Below, piece after piece: positions 1-6,144 of a stretch of DNA of 7,186 bases (position 1 is the stretch's first letter; the number at the start of each line of letters is the position of its first letter). The position numbers and the translations under genes were made by a program. Where the stretch lies: assembly GCA_900769375.1 (NCBI GenBank), contig CAAGGN010000175.1, positions 1 to 7,186 of the forward strand. Reading direction: 5' to 3'. Below the pieces are notes generated by a model. That model saw only the letters and a list, made by a program, of their open reading frames with translations, ran no database searches and was not told the origin of the DNA. The DNA comes from Clostridia bacterium (lineage in GTDB: Bacteria; Bacillota; Clostridia; Oscillospirales; Acutalibacteraceae).

Positions 1-62
1 ATGATTGCTATGATCAGCAGTGATTTATTTTGCTTGGACATAATAAAAGCTCCTTTTAGGGA

Positions 63-641
63 TTGCGATTTCTAAGAAATATTATCACTTTCTTTTCCGT
101 GACCTTCGGATTTGCGGGGGCTATGATGGGAATATGGTATATCTTCAGACCGACGGGTATGGTTATAAATAATTCGGTGGTTTATTTTAATATTTCACCT
201 CTGTTTTTAATTGCATTCTCGGTCTTGGGTTATTTTATTTCCTTTTTTATAAGAAAGGTTTTCGAGCCGAGAAGCGTAAGCGCGAAGCTATGCCGAATTG
301 AAGTCGAAATCGAGGGTAAAAAAGCGGAAGCCACCGCCCTTATTGATACGGGGAATTCCCTTTCCGATCCCTTTGGCAGCAGTGAAATCATAATTGCGGA
401 TAAAAGCGTTTTAGGTGGTATTTTAGAAGAAACGGAAAAGGAAAAGCGGTATAGAGCCGTGCCGATCCTTACAGTATCGGGCACCGAAATTTTAAATGGC
501 TATCGGTGCGATAGAGCGCGAATTTCAGGGGTGGAAAACCCTGTAATTCTGGAGAAGCCCATAGTTGCGGTTTCCGCTACCCGCATAGTCGGGGAATATA
601 AGGCCATAATAAACCCAAAAAGTATGGAGGATAATATATGA
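63..641 (+). CDS. spoIIGA: Sporulation sigma-E factor-processing peptidase SpoIIGA (5' part missing or frameshifted)
   Basis: SpoIIGA is the membrane-embedded aspartic protease that, after asymmetric septation, is signalled by SpoIIR from the forespore and removes the pro-sequence of pro-sigma-E. The visible 192 residues hold a hydrophobic stretch at about 4-28, another at about 44-63, then a soluble domain with the catalytic motif A-L-I-D-T-G-N at 92-98 (Asp95), and a C-terminal I-I-N-P-K motif. Family members are about 270-310 residues with five membrane segments, so roughly 80-110 N-terminal residues are missing. The TTG at 63 is only the first start codon after an in-frame TAG at 57-59, has no Shine-Dalgarno, and falls in mid-protein, so it is not a credible true start. 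Frame 1 is open from the left edge to 75 and could be the upstream part after a one-base frameshift. The stop overlaps the sigE start by 4 bp. Identity is strong; intactness is doubtful. Confidence 0.85.
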   Translation: MRFLRNIITFFSVTFGFAGAMMGIWYIFRPTGMVINNSVVYFNISPLFLIAFSVLGYFISFFIRKVFEPRSVSAKLCRIEVEIEGKKAEATALIDTGNSLSDPFGSSEIIIADKSVLGGILEETEKEKRYRAVPILTVSGTEILNGYRCDRARISGVENPVILEKPIVAVSATRIVGEYKAIINPKSMEDNI

Positions 642-1324
642 AAAATATAATTTTGCGATTTCTTATAAGGATAGGTATAATAAGGCCCACCTTTTATATT
701 AACGGTCCCGAAACCCTGCCGCCGCCTTTATCCGCCGAGGAGGAAAGGGAGCTGCTCTTAAAAAACGATAATAAGTCACGGGAAACGCTGATTGTGCATA
801 ATTTAAGATTAGTGGTGTATATCGCGAGAAAGTTTGATAATACGGGTGGCAGTGTGGAGGATTTAATATCTATAGGCACTATAGGTCTTATCAAGGCGGT
901 CAATACCTTCTGCTCTGATAGAAACATCAAGCTTGCTACCTATGCCTCCCGTTGCATCGAAAATGAGATACTTATGTACCTGAGAAAATGCGCGGCCAAG
1001 CGCAACGAGATTTCCATTGATGAGCCCCTTAATACCGACTGGGACGGAAACGAGCTGCTTTTATCCGATGTCTTGGGTTCCGATGGCGACGAGGTAGGCA
1101 AGAATATCGAGCAGGAGGATGAAAGAGAACTTCTCGGTTCCTTTATAAACGAATTGCCGCCCCGAGAAAAGCAGATAATGGAAATGCGGTTTGGTATGAA
1201 CGGTTATAAGGAGTATACTCAAAAACAGGTAGCGGATGCTCTCGGTATATCACAGTCCTATATATCCCGTCTTGAAAAACGGATAATAGAAAAACTTAAA
1301 AAACAGATTGAAAAGGCGGTATAA
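638..1324 (+). CDS. sigE: RNA polymerase sporulation sigma factor SigE (pro-sigma-E)
   Basis: Sigma-E directs early mother-cell transcription during endospore formation and is made as an inactive membrane-associated precursor. The 228 residues match the family's usual length (239 in Bacillus subtilis). Residues 1-19 form a short amphipathic, basic and hydrophobic pro-sequence. By alignment with the B. subtilis cleavage site (before Y-I-G-G), the cut is predicted between Phe19 and Tyr20 (inference). L-P-P-P-L-S follows at 27-32. Region 2 spans about 54-122 with N-L-R-L-V-V-Y-I-A-R-K-F, the core-binding E-D-L-I-S-I-G-T-I-G-L-I-K-A-V and the -10 recognition stretch L-A-T-Y-A-S-R-C-I-E-N-E. D-W-D-G-N-E-L-L-L-S-D at 134-144 is a sigma-E signature. 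Region 4.2 helix-turn-helix lies at about 194-216 with Q-S-Y-I-S-R-L-E-K-R. ATG 638 overlaps the spoIIGA stop (ATGA) and has GGAGG at 626-630. sigG, the common third gene, does not follow. Confidence 0.97.
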   Translation: MKNIILRFLIRIGIIRPTFYINGPETLPPPLSAEEERELLLKNDNKSRETLIVHNLRLVVYIARKFDNTGGSVEDLISIGTIGLIKAVNTFCSDRNIKLATYASRCIENEILMYLRKCAAKRNEISIDEPLNTDWDGNELLLSDVLGSDGDEVGKNIEQEDERELLGSFINELPPREKQIMEMRFGMNGYKEYTQKQVADALGISQSYISRLEKRIIEKLKKQIEKAV

Positions 1325-1350
1325 ATAGTATAAAATAACAGTTATAAATC

Positions 1351-1397
1351 GCCTCCCTTGACTAAAGGGAGGGGGACCAACGAAGTTGGTGGAGGGA
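1351..1397. repeat. REP-like double-hairpin interspersed repeat
   Basis: This 47-bp GC-rich block stands out from its AT-rich surroundings. It has a perfect 8-bp stem, CCTCCCTT at 1352-1359 with AAGGGAGG at 1365-1372 (5-nt loop), then GGGG, then a perfect 6-bp stem ACCAAC at 1376-1381 with GTTGGT at 1385-1390 (GAA loop), ending in GGAGGGA. Read on the minus strand, the layout (ATCCCTCC, a short variable hairpin, then CCCTCCC...GGGAGG) resembles an abundant intergenic repeat type that I recall from Ruminococcaceae genomes. That comparison is from memory, not a search. Its 3' tail overlaps the ribosome binding site of the next gene. It has no T-tract, so it is not a typical intrinsic terminator for sigE. 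Confidence 0.6.
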
Positions 1398-1402
1398 TAT
1401 TG

Positions 1403-1675
1403 ATGGTATATCTGGCAATTTACCTGTTATTTATAAATATAGTATCTGTAATTTTTTGTGTTGCAGATAAAAAATTCGCCATAAAAAACACAAGAAGAAT
1501 AAGCGAAAAATCGCTTTTTACTTTGGCTTTTTTAGGCGGTGCCTTGGCTATGTATTTAACTATGCTTAAAATACGGCATAAAACCCTTCATAAGCGGTTT
1601 ATGATAGGCCTTCCGCTGATTATAATCCTGCAAATAACACTCTTTTTATTTGCAGTTGACAAATTAAACATATAA
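1403..1675 (+). CDS. DUF1294 family small membrane protein (YsdA-like)
   Basis: This 90-residue protein belongs to the DUF1294 family, whose biochemical role is not established. Family hallmarks visible are A-D-K-K at 21-24, the R-R-I-S-E motif at 31-35, a G-G-A-L-A-M-Y turn at 45-51, and R-H-K-T at 58-61. Three hydrophobic segments at about 2-20, 37-55 and 67-85 suggest an integral membrane protein with a short loop carrying the conserved charged motifs. Length is normal (B. subtilis YsdA is about 89). The ATG at 1403 is chosen because GGAGGG at 1391-1396 sits 6 nt upstream and the family begins here. An in-frame TTG at 1358 would add 15 residues encoded by repeat DNA and is rejected. It may be expressed by read-through from sigE, since no terminator with a T-tract lies between them. 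The promoter of the downstream riboswitch lies inside its last codons. Confidence 0.9.
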   Translation: MVYLAIYLLFINIVSVIFCVADKKFAIKNTRRISEKSLFTLAFLGGALAMYLTMLKIRHKTLHKRFMIGLPLIIILQITLFLFAVDKLNI

Positions 1676-1684
1676 TGATAAGAT
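1656..1684 (+). promoter_or_regulatory. Promoter of the FMN riboswitch-ribU transcript
   Basis: A perfect -35 TTGACA at 1656-1661 is followed after 17 nt by TAAGAT at 1679-1684, preceded by TGA at 1676-1678 in extended -10 position. Transcription would begin near 1691, right at the 5' edge of the riboswitch. The -35 box lies inside the last codons of the DUF1294 gene (Val-Asp-Lys) and its stop codon falls in the spacer. Housekeeping sigma-A type; inferred from sequence only. Confidence 0.8.
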
Positions 1685-1690
1685 ATTTAT

Positions 1691-1803
1691 ATCTTCGGGG
1701 CGAGGTGTAATTCCTCACCGGCGGTGAAAGTCCGCGAGGCGAAAATATTCGCTTGATTCGGTGCAATTCCGAAACCGACGGTATAGTCCGGATGAAAGAA
1801 GAT
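1691..1803 (+). ncRNA. FMN riboswitch (RFN element) aptamer
   Basis: This leader binds flavin mononucleotide and controls riboflavin synthesis or uptake genes. The conserved core is visible: ATCTTC at 1691-1696 pairs with GAAGAT at 1798-1803 to form P1; GGGGC, then CCTCACCGGCGGTGAAAG and TCCGCGAGGC; a variable stem; TTGATTCGGTGCAATTCCGA; then ACCGACGGTATAGTCCGGATG. It is followed 20 nt later by an intrinsic terminator and then ribU, the classic arrangement for FMN-dependent premature termination. CGGGGC at 1696-1701 is an exact complement of GCCCCG at 1825-1830 in the terminator stem, so it could act in an antiterminator fold when FMN is absent (inference). Family assignment is secure from the sequence core and the adjacent gene. 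Confidence 0.97.
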
Positions 1804-1822
1804 GGCGTTATAAGCATATTTT

Positions 1823-1857
1823 AAGCCCCGTTTTATATTTTAAAACGGGGCTTTTTA
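1823..1857 (+). terminator. Intrinsic terminator of the FMN riboswitch expression platform
   Basis: A perfect 13-bp stem, AAGCCCCGTTTTA at 1823-1835 with TAAAACGGGGCTT at 1841-1853, has a 5-nt loop and runs into a T-tract. Because it lies between the FMN aptamer and ribU, it is the likely regulated terminator that forms when FMN is bound. Confidence 0.93.
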
Positions 1858-1875
1858 TATTTTTGGGGTGATATT

Positions 1876-2538
1876 ATGGGAAAGAAGACAAATCTTAAAA
1901 AAATAACCTTGGCGGCTCTTTTTTGCGCGTTAGCGTATCTTTGTATGTTCTTATTCAGATTTAAGGTAAGCTTTTTAACCTTTGATTTTAAGGATGCGGT
2001 TTTGGCGGTTTCCGCCTTTGTTTTAGGTCCTGTTTATAGTGTGGGCTGCGCTATAACCGTAGCACTTATCGAATTCATCTCGGTAAGCGATACGGGGGTT
2101 TACGGGCTTATAATGAACGCTCTTTCAAGTAGCGCTTTCGCCCTTATTTGCGGTCTTGTTTATAAATATAAGCGAACTTTATCGGGCGCAGTTATGGGTA
2201 GTGTTTTGGCGGTAATCGGTATGGTATCCGTAATGATGGTTGCCAATATATTTATCACACCTTACTATATGGGAGCCGCGAGAAGCGACGTCGTTGCACT
2301 CATACCCACCCTGCTTTTGCCCTTTAATATTACAAAAGGTACGGTTAATGCGGCGGTTACAATGATAATTTATAAGCCCATAACCTCGGCTCTTAGGAAA
2401 GCGCGGCTACTGCCCTCAACTACAGTCACAGTAGATAAAAAGAAATTTATTATAATTTCGGTTTGCTCCGTGATTATACTTGCGGTTATGCTTATATTCC
2501 TTATTTTCGTAATGAAGGGTAATATTTCCTTTGGATAG
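1876..2538 (+). CDS. ribU: Riboflavin ECF transporter substrate-binding S component RibU
   Basis: RibU captures riboflavin in the membrane and works with the shared ECF module (EcfA, EcfA', EcfT), which is not encoded here. The 220-residue protein is strongly hydrophobic with about six segments typical of S components. RibU-like motifs are F-L-T-F-D-F-K-D at 33-40, A-F-V-L-G-P at 47-52, G-L-I-M-N at 77-81, N-I-F-I-T-P-Y-Y at 124-131 and L-P-F-N-I-T-K-G at 148-155. Riboflavin specificity is supported by the FMN riboswitch directly upstream. The ATG at 1876 has GGGGTG at 1865-1870 with a 5-nt gap. A further hydrophobic stretch at about 190-213 would be a seventh membrane segment beyond the usual six, after a polar linker (T-V-T-V-D-K-K-K). 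The TAG stop coincides with the first bases of the large inverted-repeat element downstream. Confidence 0.94.
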   Translation: MGKKTNLKKITLAALFCALAYLCMFLFRFKVSFLTFDFKDAVLAVSAFVLGPVYSVGCAITVALIEFISVSDTGVYGLIMNALSSSAFALICGLVYKYKRTLSGAVMGSVLAVIGMVSVMMVANIFITPYYMGAARSDVVALIPTLLLPFNITKGTVNAAVTMIIYKPITSALRKARLLPSTTVTVDKKKFIIISVCSVIILAVMLIFLIFVMKGNISFG

Positions 2539-2813
2539 CCAAAGTATTCAAATCCAAAACAGCCTAAAAGGGTGGTTTTAAGGCATCTTTTGGCTCTTTG
2601 TCGCACATAAGCGATAGCTTTATGTGCTTCGCATCACCAAAATCCACTCATAAAACCGCACCTTTTAGGTCGCAGAATTTTGTGATAAAGGGATTTTATG
2701 GTGGGGCGAGACACAAAACGCAGTGAATCCTATCGGATTCACGAGTATTTTAACAAAGTCACAGCGTAAAATCCTTATCCCAAAATCTGATTCGGGTTTG
2801 AATGCTTTGGCTA
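2536..2813. repeat. Large palindromic element with terminal inverted repeats (MITE-like or structured repeat)
   Basis: The whole space between ribU and the metK promoter is one nested inverted-repeat structure of 278 nt. The ends, 2536-2555 and 2794-2813, are inverted repeats matching at 18 of 20 positions; both mismatches would be G-U pairs in plus-strand RNA. Inside are two arms. Arm A has CCTAAAAGG at 2563-2571 with CCTTTTAGG at 2661-2669, GGTTTTA at 2574-2580 with TAAAACC at 2651-2657, and a tip hairpin GCACATAA at 2603-2610 with TTATGTGC at 2620-2627. Arm B pairs 2673-2698 imperfectly with 2767-2789 and has a tip hairpin GTGAATCC at 2723-2730 with GGATTCAC at 2735-2742. No protein-coding signal is seen. 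TA at both extreme ends could be a target duplication, as for IS630/Tc1-mariner-type MITEs (inference). It has A residues, not T residues, after the right end, so it is not a standard terminator. Confidence 0.75.
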
Positions 2814-2822
2814 AAAAAAATA

Positions 2823-2850
2823 TTGACAAATAGATATATTATGGTAAAAT
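2823..2850 (+). promoter_or_regulatory. Promoter of the SAM riboswitch-metK transcript
   Basis: A perfect -35 TTGACA at 2823-2828, a 16-nt spacer and -10 TAAAAT at 2845-2850 preceded by TGG (extended -10) would start transcription near 2857, about 22 nt before the riboswitch. It begins only 10 bp past the palindromic element, so the element did not remove it. Confidence 0.85.
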
Positions 2851-2878
2851 ATCAAATGAAAATAAATTAAATAATGGT

Positions 2879-2973
2879 CCTTATCAAGAGCGACGGAGGG
2901 TACAGGCCCTGTGAAGTCCGGCAACCTGTTTTTAACAAGGTGCTAAATCCTGCGGATTATCCGAAAGATGAGG
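2879..2973 (+). ncRNA. SAM-I riboswitch (S-box leader) aptamer
   Basis: This leader binds S-adenosylmethionine and turns off methionine and SAM biosynthesis genes by transcription termination. P1 is CCTTATC at 2879-2885 with GATGAGG at 2967-2973. The conserved A-A-G-A-G-C-G and GGAGGG k-turn region, GGCCC, TGAAG and CGGCAACC follow. P3 folds from ACCTGTT with AACAAGGT. The conserved GTGCTAAATCC precedes a P4 hairpin at about 2953-2963 and CGAAAGATGAG. The terminator starts 8 nt later and metK follows. GGTTTT at 2972-2977, partly P1, can pair with AAAACC at 2981-2986 in the terminator's 5' arm, giving a plausible antiterminator when SAM is low (inference). Confidence 0.97.
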
Positions 2974-2980
2974 TTTTATA

Positions 2981-3010
2981 AAAACCGCTCTTTCAGGGCG
3001 GTTTTATTTT
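2981..3010 (+). terminator. Intrinsic terminator of the SAM riboswitch expression platform
   Basis: AAAACCGC at 2981-2988 pairs with GCGGTTTT at 2998-3005 across a 9-nt loop, followed by ATTTTT. Its position between the aptamer and metK makes it the SAM-controlled attenuator. Confidence 0.92.
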
Positions 3011-3035
3011 TGTGTGAGGACCGAAAGGGGACAAA

Positions 3036-4217
3036 ATGAGTAAATTTCTTTTCACATCTGAATCAGTAACCGAGGGCCATCCCGATAAGGTTTGCGACCA
3101 GATATCAGACGCAATTTTAGACGAGTATTTAAAGGGTGATAAGTTTTCCCGTGTTGCTTGCGAAACCTTCTGCACTACGGGCGTTGTAACCGTTATGGGT
3201 GAAATCACTTCTGAAACGCAGGTGGATATTCCCGCCGTTGTCAGAGGCGTACTTAACGATATAGGTTACAGTAGCGCCGAGAGCGGTTTTGACGGTAATA
3301 CCTGCGCGGTTATGACCTCTATAGACAAGCAGTCACCCGATATTGCCATGGGTGTTGATAATTCCCTCGAATTTAAGGACGGGGAAGAGGACAAGTATAA
3401 CCTTAACGGCGCGGGCGACCAGGGTATGATGTTCGGCTATGCTTGCAACGAAACAAATGAGCTTATGCCTTTACCTGTATCTCTTGCTCATAAACTTTCA
3501 TATAAATTAACGAGCGTTAGAAAATCGGGCGAGGTTGATTATTTAAGGCCCGACGGTAAAACCCAAGTTACCGTAGAATATGAAAATGGCAAACCAAAAA
3601 GGGTTGAGGCGGTAGTTCTCTCTACTCAGCATAGCGAAAATGTAACCTTGGAAACTTTAAGAGCAGATATGCTTAATAAGGTTATTAAACCCATTATCCC
3701 TGCAGAGCTTATGGACGATGATACTAAAATCTTCATTAACCCCACAGGCCGCTTCGTTATAGGCGGTCCTCAAGGCGATACGGGTCTTACGGGCAGAAAA
3801 ATCATTGTTGATACCTATGGCGGTATGGCGCGTCACGGTGGTGGCGCATTTTCGGGTAAGGACCCAACAAAAGTAGATAGAAGCGCCGCTTATGCCGCAA
3901 GATACGTTGCTAAAAATATCGTAGCCGCAGGCCTTGCCGAAAAGTGCGAGGTGCAGATTGCCTATGCTATCGGCGTTGCGAAACCGGTTTCCGTAATGGT
4001 GGATACCTTCGGTACGGGTAAATTAAGCGATGAAAAAATCGCCGAGGCAGTAAGCAAGGTCTTTGACCTTCGACCCTTAGCGATTATAGATACTTTAGGC
4101 CTTAGAAATCCCATCTATAGAAAGACCTCTAACTACGGTCATATGGGAAGGGAAGATATGGGCTTTAAGTGGGAAGAAACCGATAAGAAGGAAGAACTTA
4201 TTAAAGCGATAAAATAA
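3036..4217 (+). CDS. metK: S-adenosylmethionine synthetase (methionine adenosyltransferase)
   Basis: MetK makes S-adenosylmethionine from methionine and ATP, releasing phosphate and diphosphate, as a cytoplasmic homo-oligomer needing Mg and K ions. The 393-residue length is normal. The N-terminal domain opens with F-T-S-E-S-V-T-E-G-H-P-D-K (His15 and Asp17 correspond to active-site and metal residues). The ATP-binding hexapeptide region G-A-G-D-Q-G-M-M-F-G-Y lies at about 126-136. N-P-T-G-R-F-V-I-G-G-P-Q-G-D-T-G-L-T-G-R-K and the second signature G-G-G-A-F-S-G-K-D-P-T-K-V-D-R-S-A-A-Y lie at about 236-287. No catalytic residue seems lost. ATG 3036 is preceded by AAAGGGG at 3024-3030 with a 5-nt gap. 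The SAM-I riboswitch upstream gives end-product feedback control. A glycosidase gene starts 13 bp after its stop. Confidence 0.98.
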   Translation: MSKFLFTSESVTEGHPDKVCDQISDAILDEYLKGDKFSRVACETFCTTGVVTVMGEITSETQVDIPAVVRGVLNDIGYSSAESGFDGNTCAVMTSIDKQSPDIAMGVDNSLEFKDGEEDKYNLNGAGDQGMMFGYACNETNELMPLPVSLAHKLSYKLTSVRKSGEVDYLRPDGKTQVTVEYENGKPKRVEAVVLSTQHSENVTLETLRADMLNKVIKPIIPAELMDDDTKIFINPTGRFVIGGPQGDTGLTGRKIIVDTYGGMARHGGGAFSGKDPTKVDRSAAYAARYVAKNIVAAGLAEKCEVQIAYAIGVAKPVSVMVDTFGTGKLSDEKIAEAVSKVFDLRPLAIIDTLGLRNPIYRKTSNYGHMGREDMGFKWEETDKKEELIKAIK

Positions 4218-4230
4218 AGCGGGTGTTTTT

Positions 4231-6135
4231 ATGAAAAATTCAAAATGGATTTGGACAAAGGGCGAAGTAATAAACGATATGTACGGCGAATTTGCCGATA
4301 AGTTTGATTACGAAGGCGGCAAGGTAACCCTTAAGGTTTCTGCCGACTCTAACTATGCTCTTTATGTTAACGGCAAAATTGCCGATTCGGGTCAGTATGC
4401 CGACTATCCTTATCATAAAATATACGATGAACTCGATATAACCCGCCTTTGCAAAAAGGGTGAAAATAATATATCCTTCGTTGTTTGGTACTACGGTAAA
4501 AACGTGCCATGGATGGTTTACTATTCGGGTGAAGCCGCTTTGAAATATGAAGTTTTCGAGGATGAAAAGTTGGTAGCTTTTTCCGACGAAAACACACTAT
4601 CTCGCATAAGCCCTACCTATAAAAACGGTTATAACAAAATGCTTACGGGCTCCATCGGTTGCAGCTTCCTTTATGATATGAATAAGGAAGATAATTGGAT
4701 GCAGGGCGACCTTAAGGATTTCTCTGATAGCGTTATCGTAGAGCAGGATTTACCTATGTTCCCCCGTCCTAATAAGAAATATCTTATGGGCGAGAAAATC
4801 AAAACCTGCGAAATTGAGAGCGACGGCGAAACCCGTTGGCTACTTGATTTAGGAAGAGAATCGGTTGGATATATAGCTATCGATGTGGAAACCGAGGAAG
4901 AGCAGACCTTAACCGTTGCCTATGGCGAACACCTTACCAATAATAAGGTTATGCGTTATAACGGCAAGCAGGATTATACCGTTGAGATAGTTCTTAAAAA
5001 GGGCAGAAACGTTTATGAAAACTATTTCCGTCGTCTTGGTGGCAGATACCTTGAGGTATTTTCCGAAAAGCCAATTAAGATAAACTATATAACCCTTATT
5101 CCCACCGATTATCCCACAGTTAGAAAGCCCTATAAGGCAAGTAATGAGCTTCGTCAGAAGATTTATGATGTTTCGGTAAGAACCTTGGAAATTTGTATGC
5201 ACGAGCATTATGAGGACACTCCGTGGAGAGAGCAAGCGCTTTATACCCTTGATAGCCGTAACCAGATGCTTTTCGGCTACTATGCTTTTGAAACCTTTGA
5301 GTTTCCTCGCTCTAACCATGAGCTTATAGCTCTTGATAACAGAAAGGACGGTCTTCTTTCTATCTGCTATCCTATACAGCGTGACCAGACAATTCCCGGC
5401 TTCTCGCTTTATTGGTTTGTATCAATGAACGAGTATATTAAATACTCGGGAGATTTATCTGTTGCTAAGCAGTATATGGGTAAGCTTAAATCGGTGCTTA
5501 AGGTGTTTACCGATAAAATTGAAAACGGCCTTATCCCCATTTTTACCGCCGCGCCCCACTGGAATTTCTATGAGTGGTCCAAAAACCTTAACGGGGTTAT
5601 CGGGGTAGAGGAAGAAAAGAGATTTGACCTTATTCTAAACTGTCTATTAGTGATTGCCCTTAAGAATTTTGAAGAAATCTGCGCTGCAGTGGGTGAAAAG
5701 GTTGACTACAGTGAACTAAAAGCCACTTTAAATCGCAGAATAAGAGAGGAATTCTTTGTAGAGGCCGACGGTCTTTTCAAGAACTCAACAATCGATAGCG
5801 ATTACAGTGAGCTTGGTAACTCCATGGCAATTCTCTGCGGCGCCGCAGGTGATGATGCCGAGAATATTGCAAATATTCTTGCCGACGATAATAATACTTT
5901 GACCAAGACAACTCTCAGTATGCAGCCCTTCAGATATGATGCCCTTTTATCCATTGATAAGGCGAAGTATAAAGATTATATACTTAACGATATTGACAAT
6001 AGATATAAGAGAATGCTTGACCTCGGCGCAACTTCCTTCTGGGAGACAGAGAGCGCGGATAAGGCGCTTGGTGACAGCCGTTCTCACGGTTGGGCATCCG
6101 CTCCTGTTTATTACTATAATATTCTCGATAAATAA
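4231..6135 (+). CDS. GH78-type alpha-L-rhamnosidase, short cytoplasmic form
   Basis: This 634-residue protein resembles bacterial alpha-L-rhamnosidases, inverting enzymes that release terminal L-rhamnose from plant glycosides, pectic chains or bacterial polysaccharides. An N-terminal beta-rich region (about 1-300) contains a carbohydrate-binding-like segment (Y-A-L-Y-V-N-G-K at 42-49) and a beta-sandwich-like part (L-L-D-L-G-R-E at 204-210). The (alpha/alpha)6 catalytic barrel covers about 300-630. Against the characterised Bacillus enzyme RhaB, all four key acids appear kept: Asp329, Glu334 and Asp341 in D-T-P-W-R-E-Q-A-L-Y-T-L-D, and Glu605 in G-A-T-S-F-W-E. S-H-G-W at 618-621 is also typical. 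No signal peptide is visible, so it is probably intracellular and acts on imported short glycosides. It is shorter than the common 850-1000-residue forms. It starts 13 bp after metK with a modest ribosome site (GGGTG at 4221-4225). Exact substrate is not shown. Confidence 0.85.
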   Translation: MKNSKWIWTKGEVINDMYGEFADKFDYEGGKVTLKVSADSNYALYVNGKIADSGQYADYPYHKIYDELDITRLCKKGENNISFVVWYYGKNVPWMVYYSGEAALKYEVFEDEKLVAFSDENTLSRISPTYKNGYNKMLTGSIGCSFLYDMNKEDNWMQGDLKDFSDSVIVEQDLPMFPRPNKKYLMGEKIKTCEIESDGETRWLLDLGRESVGYIAIDVETEEEQTLTVAYGEHLTNNKVMRYNGKQDYTVEIVLKKGRNVYENYFRRLGGRYLEVFSEKPIKINYITLIPTDYPTVRKPYKASNELRQKIYDVSVRTLEICMHEHYEDTPWREQALYTLDSRNQMLFGYYAFETFEFPRSNHELIALDNRKDGLLSICYPIQRDQTIPGFSLYWFVSMNEYIKYSGDLSVAKQYMGKLKSVLKVFTDKIENGLIPIFTAAPHWNFYEWSKNLNGVIGVEEEKRFDLILNCLLVIALKNFEEICAAVGEKVDYSELKATLNRRIREEFFVEADGLFKNSTIDSDYSELGNSMAILCGAAGDDAENIANILADDNNTLTKTTLSMQPFRYDALLSIDKAKYKDYILNDIDNRYKRMLDLGATSFWETESADKALGDSRSHGWASAPVYYYNILDK

Positions 6136-6144
6136 AATACAACA

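Noticed and set aside
1358..1402. TTG at 1358 as start of the DUF1294 protein
   Set aside because: It would translate the repeat, has no ribosome site and adds residues not seen in the family; ATG 1403 has GGAGGG at good spacing.
1671..1676. TATAAT as the -10 box before the FMN riboswitch
   Set aside because: It lies only 9 nt from TTGACA; TAAGAT at 1679-1684 has the proper 17-nt spacing and an extended -10 TGA.
2563..2789. tRNA or cloverleaf RNA gene inside the palindromic block
   Set aside because: No T-loop GTTCRA motif, acceptor stem or anticodon arm of the right geometry was found; the arms are too long.
2536..2813. The long palindrome as an intrinsic terminator for ribU
   Set aside because: There is no T-tract after the right end on the plus strand (A residues follow), and the arms are interrupted and far longer than a terminator stem. 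It may still impede transcription.
4909..5319. A 136-codon open frame on the minus strand within the rhamnosidase gene
   Set aside because: It is antisense to a well-conserved catalytic region and has no recognisable domain or ribosome site; most likely a shadow of the real gene.
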